Below, piece by piece: positions 11,251-22,400 of a stretch of 64,000 bases of DNA. This stretch comes from Hanleya hanleyi. Its lineage: Eukaryota > Mollusca > Polyplacophora > Lepidopleurida > Hanleyidae. The translations under genes were made by a program, and so were the position numbers. The notes beneath the pieces were generated by a model, which searched no databases, was not told the origin of the DNA, and saw only the letters and a list, made by a program, of their open reading frames with translations. The DNA lies in NCBI GenBank assembly GCA_036873755.1, contig JAVTVY010019034.1, forward strand, positions 1 through 64,000. The letters run 5' to 3'. Each line of letters opens with the position of its first letter. The first letter of the stretch is position 1.

Positions 11251-12500
11251 CGCATTCGGACCAAGGATGGTCCCTCTCTACACCAAACACCTTCCTTTCA
11301 CTGCCCCAAAATGTCCACTTTGGCTACTACTCGTACTGATGACGTCACCAATGACGTCACAGATGACGTGAACATCCCTCAAATCGGGATCTACACCCCA
11401 AGAGCTACAAAATGACACCTCACACGACGCATTCGGACCAAGGATGGTCCCTCTCTACACCAAATACCTTCCTTCACTGCCCCAAAATGTCCACTTTACT
11501 TACTACAACCAACTGCGCATGCGCAGATTGACGCGACTTGCATTTAAAACCACGCCATTCTGACTCTATCCCACACAAGCTTCACTTTGACACCTTCCAC
11601 GACCCATTCGGACCCATAGCGGTGCATCTCTACCCCAAACACACACCCACATGCATGCGCAGACTATTGACCACGGACGAACTATTAGTCCAGTCGGATT
11701 CTCCTCCACGACAGCTTCAAAATAAGACCTCATACGACCCCATCGGATCATTAGGGACTCACCTAGACCCCACCCGTGTGGACCTATACACCCATAGCCA
11801 TGCAGTATAGGCCTATGGGCCTACCCAGGCCTCAGTGACTTTTTCCAAAAATTTCACCGCTGACCTCCGCGACCCCTCCCATCGTGTTCTAAATGACGAG
11901 ACGTGAAAAACAAATGCAAACAGCCCATATCACAATGAACGTGTGTGAATTTCCCAGGTTGGACCTATACTCCCCATATAGCCAGCCTATAGGCCTATAT
12001 ACAGACCTCGGTGACTTTTTCCAAAAATTTCACCGTTTCGCTCCGGGACCCTTCCCATCGGGCTCTAAATGACGAGACTAAGAAAACAAATCCAAACAAC
12101 CATACCGCAAATGTATAGAAGTAGGTTTCCCAGTGGGACAAACATTGGACCTATATCCCCATAACCCGTATATGGGTCTATATGGGTCTCCCTGAACTTT
12201 TTCCAAAAATTTCAACGATTCGTGCCGGGACACTTCCTATCATGTTTGTATTGACGAGACTAAGAAAACAAATCCAAACAACCATACCGCAAATGTCTAG
12301 AAGTAGGTTTTCCCAGTGGGACAAACATTGGTCCTATACCCCTAGTATGGGACTATGTGGGTCTCCCTGCAACTTTTTCCAAAAATTTCAACGATTCGCT
12401 CCGCGACACTTCCTATCATGTTTGTCTTGATGAGACTAAGAAAACAAGACCCCACAACCTATACTGCAAATGTCGAGAAGTAGGTTTCCCAGGATGGTCC
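11250..12500 (+). repeat. Sub-terminal repeat modules of element E
   Basis: Two copies of CGCATTCGGACCAAGGATGG (11,247 and 11,424), each ~85 bp. An array of about four ~190-bp units at 11,810-12,490 is marked by TTTTTCCAAAAATTTCA and ACGAGACTAAGAAAACAA. Three CRE-like TGACGTCA or TGACGTGA words lie at 11,337-11,370. No gene. Confidence 0.7.
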
Positions 12501-12744
12501 TATACCCCCCCATACCCCATATAGGCATTTTGCCGTAATTTAGGATAAAGCCCGTATTCCGCTTTTTTTTCCGGAGAAATTTTACATACACCCACTCCAT
12601 TGACTTGATAGGCAAGCCCCGTTAAGCCCGGGGACCAATATTAGCCCTTTTGGCTAGGGTTGATAGGTGTTTTCCTCTATTTTAGGAGTAAAGTCCGTAT
12701 TCCGCTTTTTATAGTTTCGGGAAAAAATCCTAATTTTATATGCA

Positions 12745-13330
12745 CCCAACGGCCGAGACACTAGTCCAGGCGGATGCGCCCTCACATAGGCTTCACATTT
12801 ATACCTCATACAACTCCATCGGCCCATTAGGGCTCCCCTAGATCCCAAAACGTCTATTTCCATACCCTTTTCCCACAATTGCCTATCTGCGCATGCGTAG
12901 AATGGTGACAACGCTCGAGCCACTAGTCCAGTCAGATGCCCCCTCACATAGGCTTCACATTGATACCTCATACGACTCCATCGGCCCATTAGGGGCTCCC
13001 CTAGATCCCAAAATGTTTATTTCCATACCCTTTACCCACAATTCCCTGTTTGCGCATGCGTAGAATGGTGACAACGCTCGAGCCACTAGTCCAGTCAGAT
13101 GCCCCTTCACGAATGCTTCACATTGATACCTCATATGACCCCATTGTACCATTAGTAGCTCCAAAACGTCTATTTTCATACCCTTTGGCCACCGCGCATG
13201 CGCAGAATGCCGATATTTCAACCCCACACCCAGCCCATCAGATGCCCCTTCACGAATGCTTCACTTTGATACCTCACTCGACCCAATCGGTCCACTAGGG
13301 ACCCACCTAGGTCACAAAACGTCTATTTAG
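12745..13330 (+). repeat. NRF1-site tandem repeat units in element E
   Basis: About four ~150-160-bp units. Each has a GCGCATGCG core, GCTTCACATTGATACCTCA, a CATCGG..CCATTAGGG block and AAAACGTCTATTT. The family recurs in the ends of C and D and inside A. Confidence 0.85.
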
Positions 13331-13587
13331 GTATTCCCCGTATACATTAACATTGGAAGTCAACCCATGGGACTACTTTCTGTCCGCGGAGGCAGACCGC
13401 ACCACCGCGGATGAATACAAAGGTCAAAGAACTATTTTTGACCTGCAAAAATTGGAACTCTCCTGTATTCGGAGGTATTTTTTGGTCACAAGTCTGGTGG
13501 CGCCCTCTGGCGGCTATCTTCGGAAAAATTGTTCAAACAGAGTTATCTGCCCTTAAATCCTAAGGAATCCGTCCTTTATATACTACT

Positions 13588-13876
13588 GGGGAAGCCGAGG
13601 GGTTTTGTGAGACTCACCTTCATGTTTTGTTTTATATGGAGGTTCCAGAATTTATTGAAACTCGAGATATGTAATGGCACATACCATTGCATTTTGATAG
13701 CATAGTTACAACTGTTAACTGTTTTTTTAGACTGAAACAGTAGAAAGATTTTTGAAGTGGAACTTCAACATTCCTGCTATATGGAAAAATTTTCTATATA
13801 ATTTAAGTAAAATGGTATGTTCTGGTGCATTTTGTCAGAATATTTAGACTTTGAAGATAATATGTAATGATGCCTC
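13588..13876. other. Host-like AT-rich spacer between elements E and D
   Basis: Composition drops sharply to AT-rich. I see no gene or repeat. Confidence 0.5.
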
Positions 13877-15730
13877 AGTAGTAGTGTCTAAGCATTTCAG
13901 ACCTTATTTTCCAGGGAGGTAACTCTGTTTTGTGGAGGTCACGTGGAGGGGGCGCCACCAGTCCCGTATGACGTCACTTCTGGTCTGGGTGAATGGAGCG
14001 TGACCTGTGAACTGTATGACGTCACTTCCGGTCTGGGTGAATGGGACGTGACCTGTGAACATGATAGGATATGTACTGACCTGTCATTCGCGACTGCTCG
14101 GCTTATTCCGTGAAGTCATAATACCTCGCGTATTAATGGAGGAAGGATTTTACAGCTCTCAGCTGTAAACCGTGATCCGCCGCACGTGAGGCACATCACA
14201 TGCTGTAGGATGTGTTTCCCCTCACATAGTCCTCGTTTGTATTTCTCTCTTATCGGGAGATAAAATACATATCCAAATGAAATGGACATTCCCTTGATTC
14301 TACCCGGGAAGAATCTCTTCTAATTTGAGGTATTTCTCTCGGTTTTTCTTCTTGAGCTAATCTCCATCAGTGTCCATGGTAACGGAAGTCATACAGCTGG
14401 CATGCGCCGTTCGGAGTTTCCGCGTGATATTATTCTTTCAATATGGATGCCAATATGGATTCCTACCAGTGCGGATCGAGGTTCTAATGTCCTACATTGT
14501 CCGAGATTGTGTCGAGTGCTGATCTGTCTGTGGGGACTCAATGTCGTTTATCTCCGTGTCTTTTCGGTGAGAGGAACATGAACTGAGGTTTTTCCCACAA
14601 TGTCGTTCATCTCCGTGTTTCTTCGGTCAGGTCCGTGTCTTTTCGGTGAGGTCCGTGGAAACATGGTAGGAGATTGCAACATTGTTGCACGTTCGCTACA
14701 ATGTTGCGAAGATGTCACGGAGATCACCGAAGAGACACGGAGGTGCCCGAAGAGACACGGAGATCCCAGAAGGGGGCGAGAGGGGTCCCTAGTGTACCGA
14801 TGGGGTCGTATGAGGTATCAATGTGAAGCATTCGTGAAGGGGCATCTGATGGAGTGGATGTGGGGTTGAAATATCGTCATTCTGCGCATGCGCGGTAGAC
14901 CAAGGGTAGGGAAATAGACGTTTTGGGGTCTAGGGGAGCCCCTGGTGGTCCGATGGAGTCCAGTGAGGTATCAATGTGAAGCCTATGTGAGGGGGCATCC
15001 GATGGGCTGGGTGTGGGGTTGGAATATGGTTATTCTGCGCATGCGCGGTAGACCAAGGGTATGGAAATAGCCGTTTTGGGATCTAGGGGAGCCACTAATG
15101 GACCGATGGGGTCGAGTGAGGTATCAATGTGAAGCATTCGTGAAGGGGCATCCGATGGGCTGGGTGTGGGGTTGGAATATGGTCATTCTGCGCATGCGCG
15201 GTAGACCAAGGGTATGGAAATAGACGTTTTGGGATCTAGGTGGGTCCCTAATGGACCGATGGGGTCGAGTGAGGTATCCATGTGAAGCCTATGTGAGGGG
15301 GCATCCCACTGGGTGGATGTGGGGTCGGAATATCGCCATTCTGCGCATGCGCAATAGAGAAAGGGTATGAAAATAGACGTTTTGGGATGTAGGTGAGCCC
15401 CTAATGAGCCGATGGAGTTGAGTGAGGTATCAATGTGAAGCCTATGTGAGGGGGCATCCGATTGGACTAGGGTCTCGGCCGTTGTCCACATTCTGCGCAT
15501 GCGCAGACAGGGAATTCTGGGAAAAGGGTGTGGAAATAGACGTCTTAGGGTTTAGGTGAGCCCCCAATGATCCTATGGTGTCGTATGAGGTCTTATTTTG
15601 AAGCTGTCATGAGGGAGCATCCGCCTGGGCTAGTGTGTCGTTCGTTGCCAATAGTCTGCGCATGCGCAGTCTGGCCGAAGAATAGAAATAGACGTGTTGG
15701 GGTTTAGGTAGGCCCCTAATGGTCTGATGG
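13877..15730 (+). repeat. Left terminal repeat of element D
   Basis: It contains two TGACGTCA-ACTTC(C/T)GG composites (13,968 and 14,018), CCGAAGAGACACGGAG units (14,717-14,776) and about six ~155-bp NRF1 units (TGCGCATGCGC near 14,885, 15,037, 15,187, 15,340, 15,493 and 15,656). It is mirrored by the block ending at 28,926. Confidence 0.75.
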
Positions 15731-15886
15731 GATATAGGTGTCTTGTTTTCTTAACCAATCTCGGACTTGGGCACGTTGTATCCCCTGGGGTTTGGCCGCT
15801 CGATAGAGAGCCGACAATGCACTATAGGCCGCCGGACTGTCGGGACTGTAGTATAAGTTATCCAACACCTTCTCCCAGCGCTTCAT
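15731..15886 (-). pseudogene. Integrase N-terminal remnant of element D
   Basis: ATG at 15,886 begins a reading frame of about 52 codons (MKRWEKVLDNLYYSP, AAYSALSALYRAA, VRDWLRKQDTY) that matches the start of the integrase of element B and, less closely, element A. At 15,731 the frame runs directly into an NRF1 terminal-repeat unit, so the catalytic core, the chromodomain and all genes beyond it are deleted. It preserves the uninterrupted version of the site where an array invades the integrase of B. Confidence 0.8.
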
Positions 15887-15913
15887 GGTGACAAATGATG
15901 ATGGACCCTGGCT

Positions 15914-16246
15914 CTATCGTTTATTTATAATGGGTATATCTTGGGCCGGAGTTTCTTTCTGATTTTCTTCGTTGGCTTCCACAGTGTCCATGGTAAATGA
16001 CCAGTCCAACTCGTTTGATGACCGCTTGATAAGCACTTGATCCACATCTACCACGGCATCTTCCAATGCAGACCATAGATCAGGATGAAGGGTAAAATGC
16101 ACTGTACCCCCATCTAGCCGAGCCAATTGAGCAAAGAAAGGACCGCGTCGGATGTACACATCGTGACACAAGTGAATGAGGTCGCCGTCCAGTTCACCAG
16201 ACAACACCCGTTTGAATTTGGTCCAGCCCTCCCGGGACAGACGAAT
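15914..16246 (-). pseudogene. C-terminal half of a PC4-like gene of D, split by element C
   Basis: It reads LSREGWTKFKRVLSGELDGD.., then DDVYI-type, GPFFAQLARL, HFTLHPDLWSALEDAVVDVD and an acidic tail. The S-x-E-G-W-x-x-L/F-K and L-x-P-x-L-W-x-A-L patterns resemble the last strand and helix of PC4 (ssDNA-binding coactivator) domains. The N-terminal half is at 23,644-23,513. The break coincides with the element C insertion and its GTGGGC duplication. The uninterrupted paralogue in element B (51,788-52,216) shows GTGCCCGGCTAGCATTCG where D has the target site. Confidence 0.8.
15920..15929 (-). promoter_or_regulatory. TATAAATAAA: stop codon, poly(A) signal and TATA box in one
   Basis: On the minus strand TATAAATAAA contains the TAA stop of the upstream PC4-like gene, an AATAAA signal and a TATA box 34 bases before the integrase ATG. 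It is conserved in element B at 52,208-52,217. Confidence 0.65.
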
Positions 16247-16252
16247 GTGGGC
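16247..16252 (+). repeat. Target site duplication of element C, left copy
   Basis: GTGGGC, identical to 23,507-23,512. Confidence 0.9.
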
Positions 16253-16359
16253 AGTAGTAGTGTCTACGGATTTAAAGTAACATTGACCTCATTTTTGTCC
16301 CCATCGGGTAAAATTTAAGGGGGTACTTGGTCGATGGAGAGGAAAACTACCTCCAACAC

Positions 16360-17520
16360 AGAAGAGTTCCAATGGGGAGGTAACTCTTGATGCACTTTTG
16401 TGATTTTTGGCAAATGCCGGGTTATCTTCCCTGATTCGAACATTTGCATATTAAATCTATACGCGAAAATGCCAGTATGGGGTATGGATGATCCGATGGG
16501 GTCGTATGAGGTATCATTGTAAAGCTTATGTGAGGGGGCATCTGATGGGCTGGGTGTGGGGTTGCAATAGCGTCATTCTGCGCATGCGCGGTCGGCAAAG
16601 GGTATGGAAATAGACGTTTTGGAGCTAGGGGAGCCACTAATGGTCCGATTGGGTCGAGTGAGGTATCAAAGTGAAACATTCGTGAAGGGGCATCTGATGG
16701 GCTGGGTGTGGGGTTGAAATAGCGTCATTCTGCGCATGCGCGGTGGACAAAGGGTATGGAAATAGACGTTTTTGGATCTAACAGAGCCCCTAATGGTCCG
16801 ATGGAGTCGTATGATGTATCAATGTGAGAGGGCATCTGACTAGACTAGTGAATCTGGCGTGTCACCATTCTGCGCATGCGCAGACAGGGAATTGTGGGAA
16901 AAGGGTATGGAAATAGACGTTTTGGGGTCTGGATGGGCCACTATTGGTCCTATGGAGTCATATCAGGTATCAATGTGAAGCCTATGTGAGGGGGCATCCG
17001 ACGGGGTGGGTGTGACGTGGAACTGACGTAATTCTGCGCATGCGCAGTAGACCAAGAGTATGGAAATATACGTTTTGAGTTCGAGGTGGGCCACTATTGG
17101 TCCTATGGAATCGTATGCGGTATCAATGTGAAGCATTCGTGAAGGAGCATCTGACTGGGTGGATATGGGGTAGGGCTATCGTCATTCTGCGCATGCGCGG
17201 TGGACAAAGGGTATGGAAATAGACGTGTTGGGGTCTGCGTGGGCCACTAGTGGTCCTATGGAGTCGAGTGAGGTATCAATGTGAAGCCTATGTGAGGGGC
17301 ATCTGCCTGGACTAGTGTGTCGTCCGTGTCAACATTCTGCGCATGCGCAGACAGGGAATTGTGGGAAAAGTGCATTGGAATGAACGTTTTAGGATCTAGG
17401 GGAGCCCCTAATGGGCCGATGGAGCCGTATGAGGTATCAATGTGAAGCCTATGTGAGGGGGCATCCGCCTGGGCTTGTGTCTCGGCCGTTGTCTACATTC
17501 TGCGTGTGCGCAAACAGGGA
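16360..17520 (+). repeat. NRF1-site tandem repeats in the left arm of element C
   Basis: About six to seven ~155-bp units, each with a TGCGCATGCGC core (one degenerate core, GCGTGTGCGC, near 17,502). The right arm has only about three, at 22,845-23,290. Confidence 0.85.
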
Positions 17521-17754
17521 ATTGTGAGCAACGCCCGCCAACGCCAAGCTCAACGCTTCAATGCCCTGATGAATTAGCCCAAAAGCTCTGATTTTCATGG
17601 AATTGTCACTAATTCATTGGAAATGCAGTAACGACCGTCAACGTCCGCCTTAACGCCCTAGCATAACGCCTTGACGCCATGATATACACAGATGAGAGAA
17701 CAATAACAACAAGGATGAGAGACCAACAACAACAACAAGTTTTTTGTCATATAG

Positions 17755-17807
17755 TTTATTTCCCCCTCCATCATAACATATCCACGCTGGGGGAGCTGCG
17801 TCGGGGT
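17755..17807 (-). terminator. 3' stem-loop plus AATAAA, left arm of C
   Basis: On the minus strand CCCCGACGC-AGCTCCCCCA-GCGTGG is followed about 20 bases later by AATAAA (plus TTTATT 17,755-17,760). It mirrors 22,563-22,615. Confidence 0.7.
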
Positions 17808-17969
17808 ATGTTTACAATTCAAGAATACTCTTGTCCAATCAGAGACCGCCATTTGGTCCTGCCATATTCGTTCTTGCCCGTTAGATGTATTCTCGGCTGC
17901 ACTTGTCCAATCAGAAGCCGTCCTTAAGAAAGTCCCATCTTCGGCCCTGTTCGCTCTCATCCGTTTGTT

Positions 17970-18511
17970 CTAATCGTCGTCGGTCAGGCCTGGATATTCG
18001 TTGGGCAACATATCCTGAAACATTTGTTTGCGCATTCTAATCGCATTTTCCAGGGCCTCGGTGGGTGGTAACCCCATAGCGTCTTCCAAGTGACGCTTGG
18101 TCTTCATGATGGACCTGTGCGTGGGGTTGCCCTTCATTTCAAGCGGTAGTAAGGTATACTGTTCATAGATCGCCATGGCTGTTTTCCTGATGCGGGGCCG
18201 CATTTCGGTGTACGCCTGTTGTAAGTTATCTTGTCCCGCGTCCTCGATCGCTTCAGCGTGAGTATTGATAGCTGCTGTCACAATACGATCCCAGAAGGTA
18301 GGTTCTGCCTCACTTTCCTGGGATGTAGGCTGACTATCTGAGGTCAAGCTCTCCATATCAGTAGATAGACTGTCAGCAATCTTGGATTCGGTATCAGTCG
18401 ATACACTCTCGACTCCTCGACGTCTTCAATCCCATGTATATTTTTCTGGTGTCGCATCATATCGTAATGTCTGGTGAACGTGCGTTCACACTCAGAACAA
18501 GTATAAGCCAT
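17970..18511 (-). pseudogene. Second zinc-finger gene, left-arm copy (frameshifted)
   Basis: It starts MAYTCSECERTF with one C2H2 finger, as in the intact right-arm copy at 21,828. An internal deletion of roughly 35-40 bases near 18,405-18,415, after GIEDVEES, shifts the frame. The remainder (ESLTSDSQPTSQ..PTFWDRIV..MLPNEYPGLTDDD) is open only in another frame. Confidence 0.85.
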
Positions 18512-18554
18512 GTTGACGGTTGAACATCGACTGTGCGTGTTTTGGGAATACACT

Positions 18555-18670
18555 CGCTTTCACAGACAGTAACGCCCGCCAACGCCCACTGTTACGCCTT
18601 AACGCCCTATATGTACGCCTTAACGTTCGTCTCAACGCTCTAACACACTTTCTTAACGCTTTAACATCGT
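18555..18670 (-). repeat. GCGTTAAGGCGT motif array between the two left-arm genes
   Basis: Repeated GCGTTAAG, GGCGTT and GCGTTGAG words on the minus strand. The same array is at 21,660-21,775 in the right arm. Confidence 0.75.
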
Positions 18671-19896
18671 TTAATGATGCGTTCAAACAAATGTTGCTTT
18701 TGTGCTATTGTCCTGACACACGCCGCTTTCCAGTTCATGCCCGCGGTTTTCAACATCGACGCTGTTCTTTCGATTTCCATATGGACTGGGTCCTTGTCCA
18801 ACAATTTCATATGGGTCACGAGGTCGACACACTGCTGACGTAAAGCCCGTCGTAGTCTGGGTGCCAATCTGTTATGGGCTAAAATTGCGGCTTCGTTTTT
18901 CGAATATCCTTTGCGTTGAAACTTGTTTTCTGTGGCCCTCAACGTCTCGACCATCTCGGCGTCCATACTTTCTTTGAACAAATCCTTCCATAGCCTCGAG
19001 TTCACATTATGTTCATTCCCTTGTACGGGTACGGGTTGGGCCTTCACGGTTGTATGATATTCCGGGACTGATGGTATGAAGCGGACCTGCTGTATGGGGG
19101 TGGGTTGCTGCTGCTGCTCTGCCAGGAGTGGACTCGGCGGATGGTGTGGGGGTATATGGCGTTGCGGTGATTCCTCGCCGGGTAACAGGTGGGTCGTCAG
19201 CCGACGATCCTCGGGGGTATGGGCCTTTAAATCTACGAACAGGTAGCCGTACGGACGACTTGTCGCCCCTTGAAACGCCTGCATGAAATGGTCGATGTTC
19301 TGAGGATAAATTCGACTACCAAACACACGGATTTGTGCTCTGTTAATGGGATTGGAGAACAACACAAAGTATTGGCAGTTCACGGCAATATCTATGGACG
19401 CCTTCCCTTGAGGAAAGAGATTCTGGGTCAAATAGATGACGGACAGATTCCGATGGTGGGATCCTTTAGTAAATAAGTCGGCGACGTGTGAATTGTCCTT
19501 GGCCGCACTCATCAAATCATCTAGCACTACCACGTTGGTCTGCTCGGGGTCAAAGTAATACGGTTCGTTCATGTCGTGGGGAAGCCCTGGGACGAAGCTC
19601 ACATTCTGTAACCTTGTCGTTTCGTAGGCGGGCTGCCATTGGCTATAACACCGAACAACACGTGTCGGAGCTGGGGTTGCCACACCTGCCTCTAAGAACT
19701 TCATCACCCAGGACGTCTTTCCACATGCCGTAGGGCCGCTCACCGTCATCGTATAGGGATGCTCTACTGTTCTTGTTGGACCTATAGCGGGACTCGGCTG
19801 TGTCTCTTGGTTGTGTTTGCATTGAATGTGCCTGAGCATACTATCGCGACGAGAGAAGGTTCTCTGACAGAACGTACACGTACACGACATGTTCAT
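18661..19896 (-). CDS. Zinc-finger packaging-type ATPase (intact, left arm of C)
   Basis: 411 residues. Residues about 3-27 form a C2H2 finger (CTCTFCQRTFSRRDSMLRH). A P-loop ATPase domain follows, with Walker A GPTACGKTSW, Walker B VVVLDDLM, FTKGSHHRNLSVIYLTQNLF and a GYLFVDLK segment. It is homologous to the HerA/FtsK-superfamily packaging ATPases of elements A and B (FTKGSHHRRLSIIYIVQNLF), which lack the finger. A proline/glutamine-rich linker leads to a C-terminal helical region (NSRLWKDLFKESMDAE.., EAAILAHNRLAPRLRRALRQQ) of unknown function. I infer DNA binding by the finger coupled to a DNA-translocating motor. The gene reads outward from the palindrome centre and is the only intact copy; the right-arm copy is broken. 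Confidence 0.85.
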   Translation of the reverse strand: MNMSCTCTFCQRTFSRRDSMLRHIQCKHNQETQPSPAIGPTRTVEHPYTMTVSGPTACGKTSWVMKFLEAGVATPAPTRVVRCYSQWQPAYETTRLQNVSFVPGLPHDMNEPYYFDPEQTNVVVLDDLMSAAKDNSHVADLFTKGSHHRNLSVIYLTQNLFPQGKASIDIAVNCQYFVLFSNPINRAQIRVFGSRIYPQNIDHFMQAFQGATSRPYGYLFVDLKAHTPEDRRLTTHLLPGEESPQRHIPPHHPPSPLLAEQQQQPTPIQQVRFIPSVPEYHTTVKAQPVPVQGNEHNVNSRLWKDLFKESMDAEMVETLRATENKFQRKGYSKNEAAILAHNRLAPRLRRALRQQCVDLVTHMKLLDKDPVHMEIERTASMLKTAGMNWKAACVRTIAQKQHLFERIIKRC

Positions 19897-20037
19897 CAGT
19901 CGACCAATACATATGGACTGATGATGGACACATGTTCATTCCTATATTTACAGACTCTACCACCACCACACACACCACCATCAACTCCACCAACACCACC
20001 GCCACACACCACCAACGCCACCACCAACGCCACCACC

Positions 20038-20377
20038 GGGCGTTGACGGGCGTCAACGCCCGATGGTGGTGGTAGCCCCCGTGTGGCAGAGCTCTTGGAT
20101 CGGAGCCCTCGGAGCTCAAAGCTTGTGGAACTCAGAGCTCGGAAATGACGTCATCGCAGGCATGTGCGTGTACCTGTGCTGCACCCGCACCCTGGTGTAC
20201 CCTATTCCCTACGGGCTATAGGGTACAGGGTGCAGCACAGGTACACGCGCATGCCTGCGATGACGTCATTTCCGAGCTCTGAGATCCACAAGCTTCGAGC
20301 TCCGAGAGCTCCGATCCAAGAGCTCTGCCACCCGGGGGCTACCACCACCACCGGGCGTTGACGCCCGTCAACGCCCG
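20038..20377. repeat. Palindrome centre of element C
   Basis: GGGCGTTGACGGGCGTCAACGCCC-type palindromes at 20,038-20,062 and 20,354-20,377 flank mirrored GAGCTC-rich and TGACGTCA blocks. The innermost pairing is GTACCCTAT (20,197-20,205) with ATAGGGTAC (20,218-20,226) around a 12-base loop. Two divergent zinc-finger ATPase genes start on either side, so the centre must hold both promoters. TGTAAATATAGG near 20,448 is a weak TATA candidate on the right and has a mirror on the left. Confidence 0.85.
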
Positions 20378-20505
20378 GTGGTGGCGTTGGTGGTGTGTGG
20401 CGGCGGTGTTGGTGGAGTTGATGGTGGTGTGTGTGGTGGTGGTAGAGTCTGTAAATATAGGAATGAACATCTGTCCATCATCAGTCCATATGTATCGGTC
20501 GACTA

Positions 20506-21656
20506 ATGAACATGTCGTGTACGTGTACGTTCTGTCAGAGAACCTTCTCTCGTCGCGATAGTATGCTCAGGCACATTCAATGCAAACACAACCAAGAGAC
20601 ACAGCCGAGTCCCGCTATAGGTCCAACAAGAACAGTAGAGCATCCCTATACGATGACGGTGAGCGGCCCTACGGCATGTGGAAAGACGTCCTGGGTGATG
20701 AAGTTCTTAGAGGCAGGTGTGGCAACCCCAGCTCCGACACGTGTTGTTCGGTGTTATAGCCAATGGCAGCCCGCCTACGAAACTACAAGGTTACAGAATG
20801 TGAGCTTCGTCCCAGGGATTCCCCACGACATAAACGAACCGTATTACTTTGACCCCGAGCAGACCAACGTGGTAGTTCTAGATGATCTGATGAGTACGGC
20901 CAAGGACAATTCACACGTCGCCGACTTGTTTACTAAAGGATCCCATCATCGGAATCTGTCCGTCATCTATTTGATCCAGAATCTCTTTCCTCAAGGGAAG
21001 GCGTCCAGAGATATTGCCTTGAACTGCCAATACTTTGTGTTGTTCTCCAATCCCATTGACAGAGTACAAATCCGTGTGCTTGGTAGTCGAATTTATCCTC
21101 AGAACATCGACCATTTCATGCAGGCGTTTCAAGGGGCGACAAGTCGTCCGTACGGCTACCTGTTCGTAGATTTAAAGACCAAAACCCCCGAAGATCGTCG
21201 GCTGACGACCCACCTGTTACCCGGCGAGGAATCACCGCAACGCCATATACGCCGAGTCCACTCCTGGCAGAGCAGCAGCAGCAACCCACCCCCCATACAG
21301 CAGGTCCGCTTCATACCATCAGTCCCGGAATATCATCCAACCGTGAAGGCCCAACCCGTACCCGTACAAGGGAATGAACATAATGTGAACTCGAGGCTAT
21401 GGAAGGATTTGTTCAAAGAAAGTATGGACGCCGAGTTGGCGAGACGTTGAGGGCCACAGAAAACAAGTTTCAACACAAAGGATATTCGAAAAACGAAGCC
21501 GCAATTTTAGCCCATAAGAGATTGGCACCCAGACTACGACGGGCTTTACGTCAGCAGTATGTCGACCTCGTAACCCATATGAAATTGTTGGACAAGGACC
21601 CAGTCCATATGGAAATCGAAAGAAAGAGCAATAGCACAAAAGCAACATTTGTTTGA
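20506..21656 (+). pseudogene. Zinc-finger packaging-type ATPase, right arm of C (broken)
   Basis: Nearly identical to the left-arm gene through the finger, Walker A (GPTACGKT) and Walker B (VVVLDDLM). A small deletion after KESMDAE near 21,430 shifts the frame to an early stop. A further ~60-base deletion near 21,630 removes part of the C-terminal region. The ATPase domain itself is still open (314 residues), so a truncated product is possible. Confidence 0.85.
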
Positions 21657-21659
21657 ACG

Positions 21660-21775
21660 CATCATTAAACGACGTTAAAGCGTTAAGAAAGTGTGTTAGA
21701 GCGTTGAGACGAACGTTAAGGCGTACATATAGGGCGTTAAGGCGTAACAGTGGGCGTTGGCGGGCGTTACTGTCT
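21660..21775 (+). repeat. GCGTTAAGGCGT motif array, right arm of C
   Basis: Mirror of 18,555-18,670: GTTAAAGCGTTAAG, GCGTTGAG, GGCGTTAAGGCGT and GGGCGTTGGCGGGCGTT. Confidence 0.75.
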
Positions 21776-21827
21776 ATGAAAGTGAGTGTATTCCCAAAAC
21801 ACGCACAGTCGACGTTCAACCGTCAAC

Positions 21828-22400
21828 ATGGCTTATACTTGTTCTGAGTGTGAACGCACGTTCACCAGACATTACGATATGATGCGACACCAGAAAAATA
21901 TACATGGGATTGAAGACGTCGAGGAGTCCGTTGAATCGGATGCTGATACAGAGATCGATGAGAGTGTCTCGACTGATACCGAATCCAAGATTGCTGACAG
22001 TCTATCTACTGATATGGAGAGCTTGACCTCAGATAGTCAGCCTACATCCCAGGAAAGTGAGGCAGAACCTACCTTCTGGGATCGTATTGTGACAGCAGCT
22101 ATCAATACTCACGCTGAAGCGATCGAGGACGCGGGACAAGATAACTTACAACAGGAGTACACCGAAATGCGGCCCCGCATCAGGAAAACAGCCATGGCGA
22201 TCTGTGAACAGTATACCTTACTACCGCTTGAAATGAAAGGCGACCCCACGCACAGGTCCATCATGAAGACCAAGCGTCACTTGGAAGAGGCTATGGGGTT
22301 ACCACCCACCGAGGCCCTGGAAAATGCGATTAGAATGCGCAAACAACTGTTTCAGGATATGTTGCCCAACGAATATCCAGGCCTGACCGACGACGATTAG
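21828..22400 (+). CDS. Second zinc-finger protein (intact, right arm of C)
   Basis: 190 residues from the ATG that aligns with the left-arm copy. Residues 3-26 form one C2H2 finger (YTCSECERTFTRHYDMMRH). An acidic Ser/Thr/Glu-rich stretch follows (SDADTEIDESVSTDTES..), then a helical C-terminal region (TFWDRIVTAAINTHAEAIED, RPRIRKTAMAIYEQ/CEQ, LENAIRMRKQ, ending YPGLTDDD). I do not recognise the C-terminal region. The 3' end of the element E gene carries a relative of the last 25 codons. It lies downstream of the ATPase gene and before the 3' stem-loop at 22,563. I infer a DNA-binding or structural partner of the ATPase. Confidence 0.75.
   Translation: MAYTCSECERTFTRHYDMMRHQKNIHGIEDVEESVESDADTEIDESVSTDTESKIADSLSTDMESLTSDSQPTSQESEAEPTFWDRIVTAAINTHAEAIEDAGQDNLQQEYTEMRPRIRKTAMAICEQYTLLPLEMKGDPTHRSIMKTKRHLEEAMGLPPTEALENAIRMRKQLFQDMLPNEYPGLTDDD

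Larger units (their letters stand above)
9460..13587 (+). mobile_element. Element E, partial Polinton-like element (left end unresolved)
   Basis: The right edge ends TATATACTACT at 13,587, the inverted form of the AGTAGTATA end seen in elements A and B, and then AT-rich host sequence begins. Inside are a zinc-finger/PolB-N-domain gene, the 3' stem-loop and GGCGTT motifs shared with element C, and repeat modules shared with the terminal repeats of B, C and D. I found no matching AGTAGTATATAAAGG left end, so the left limit is a guess and the element may be truncated or rearranged. Confidence 0.45.

Noticed and set aside
11538..13298. Short open frames across the NRF1 repeat units in E, C and D.
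   Set aside because: They repeat the same peptides with each unit and match no family; the DNA is terminal-repeat sequence.
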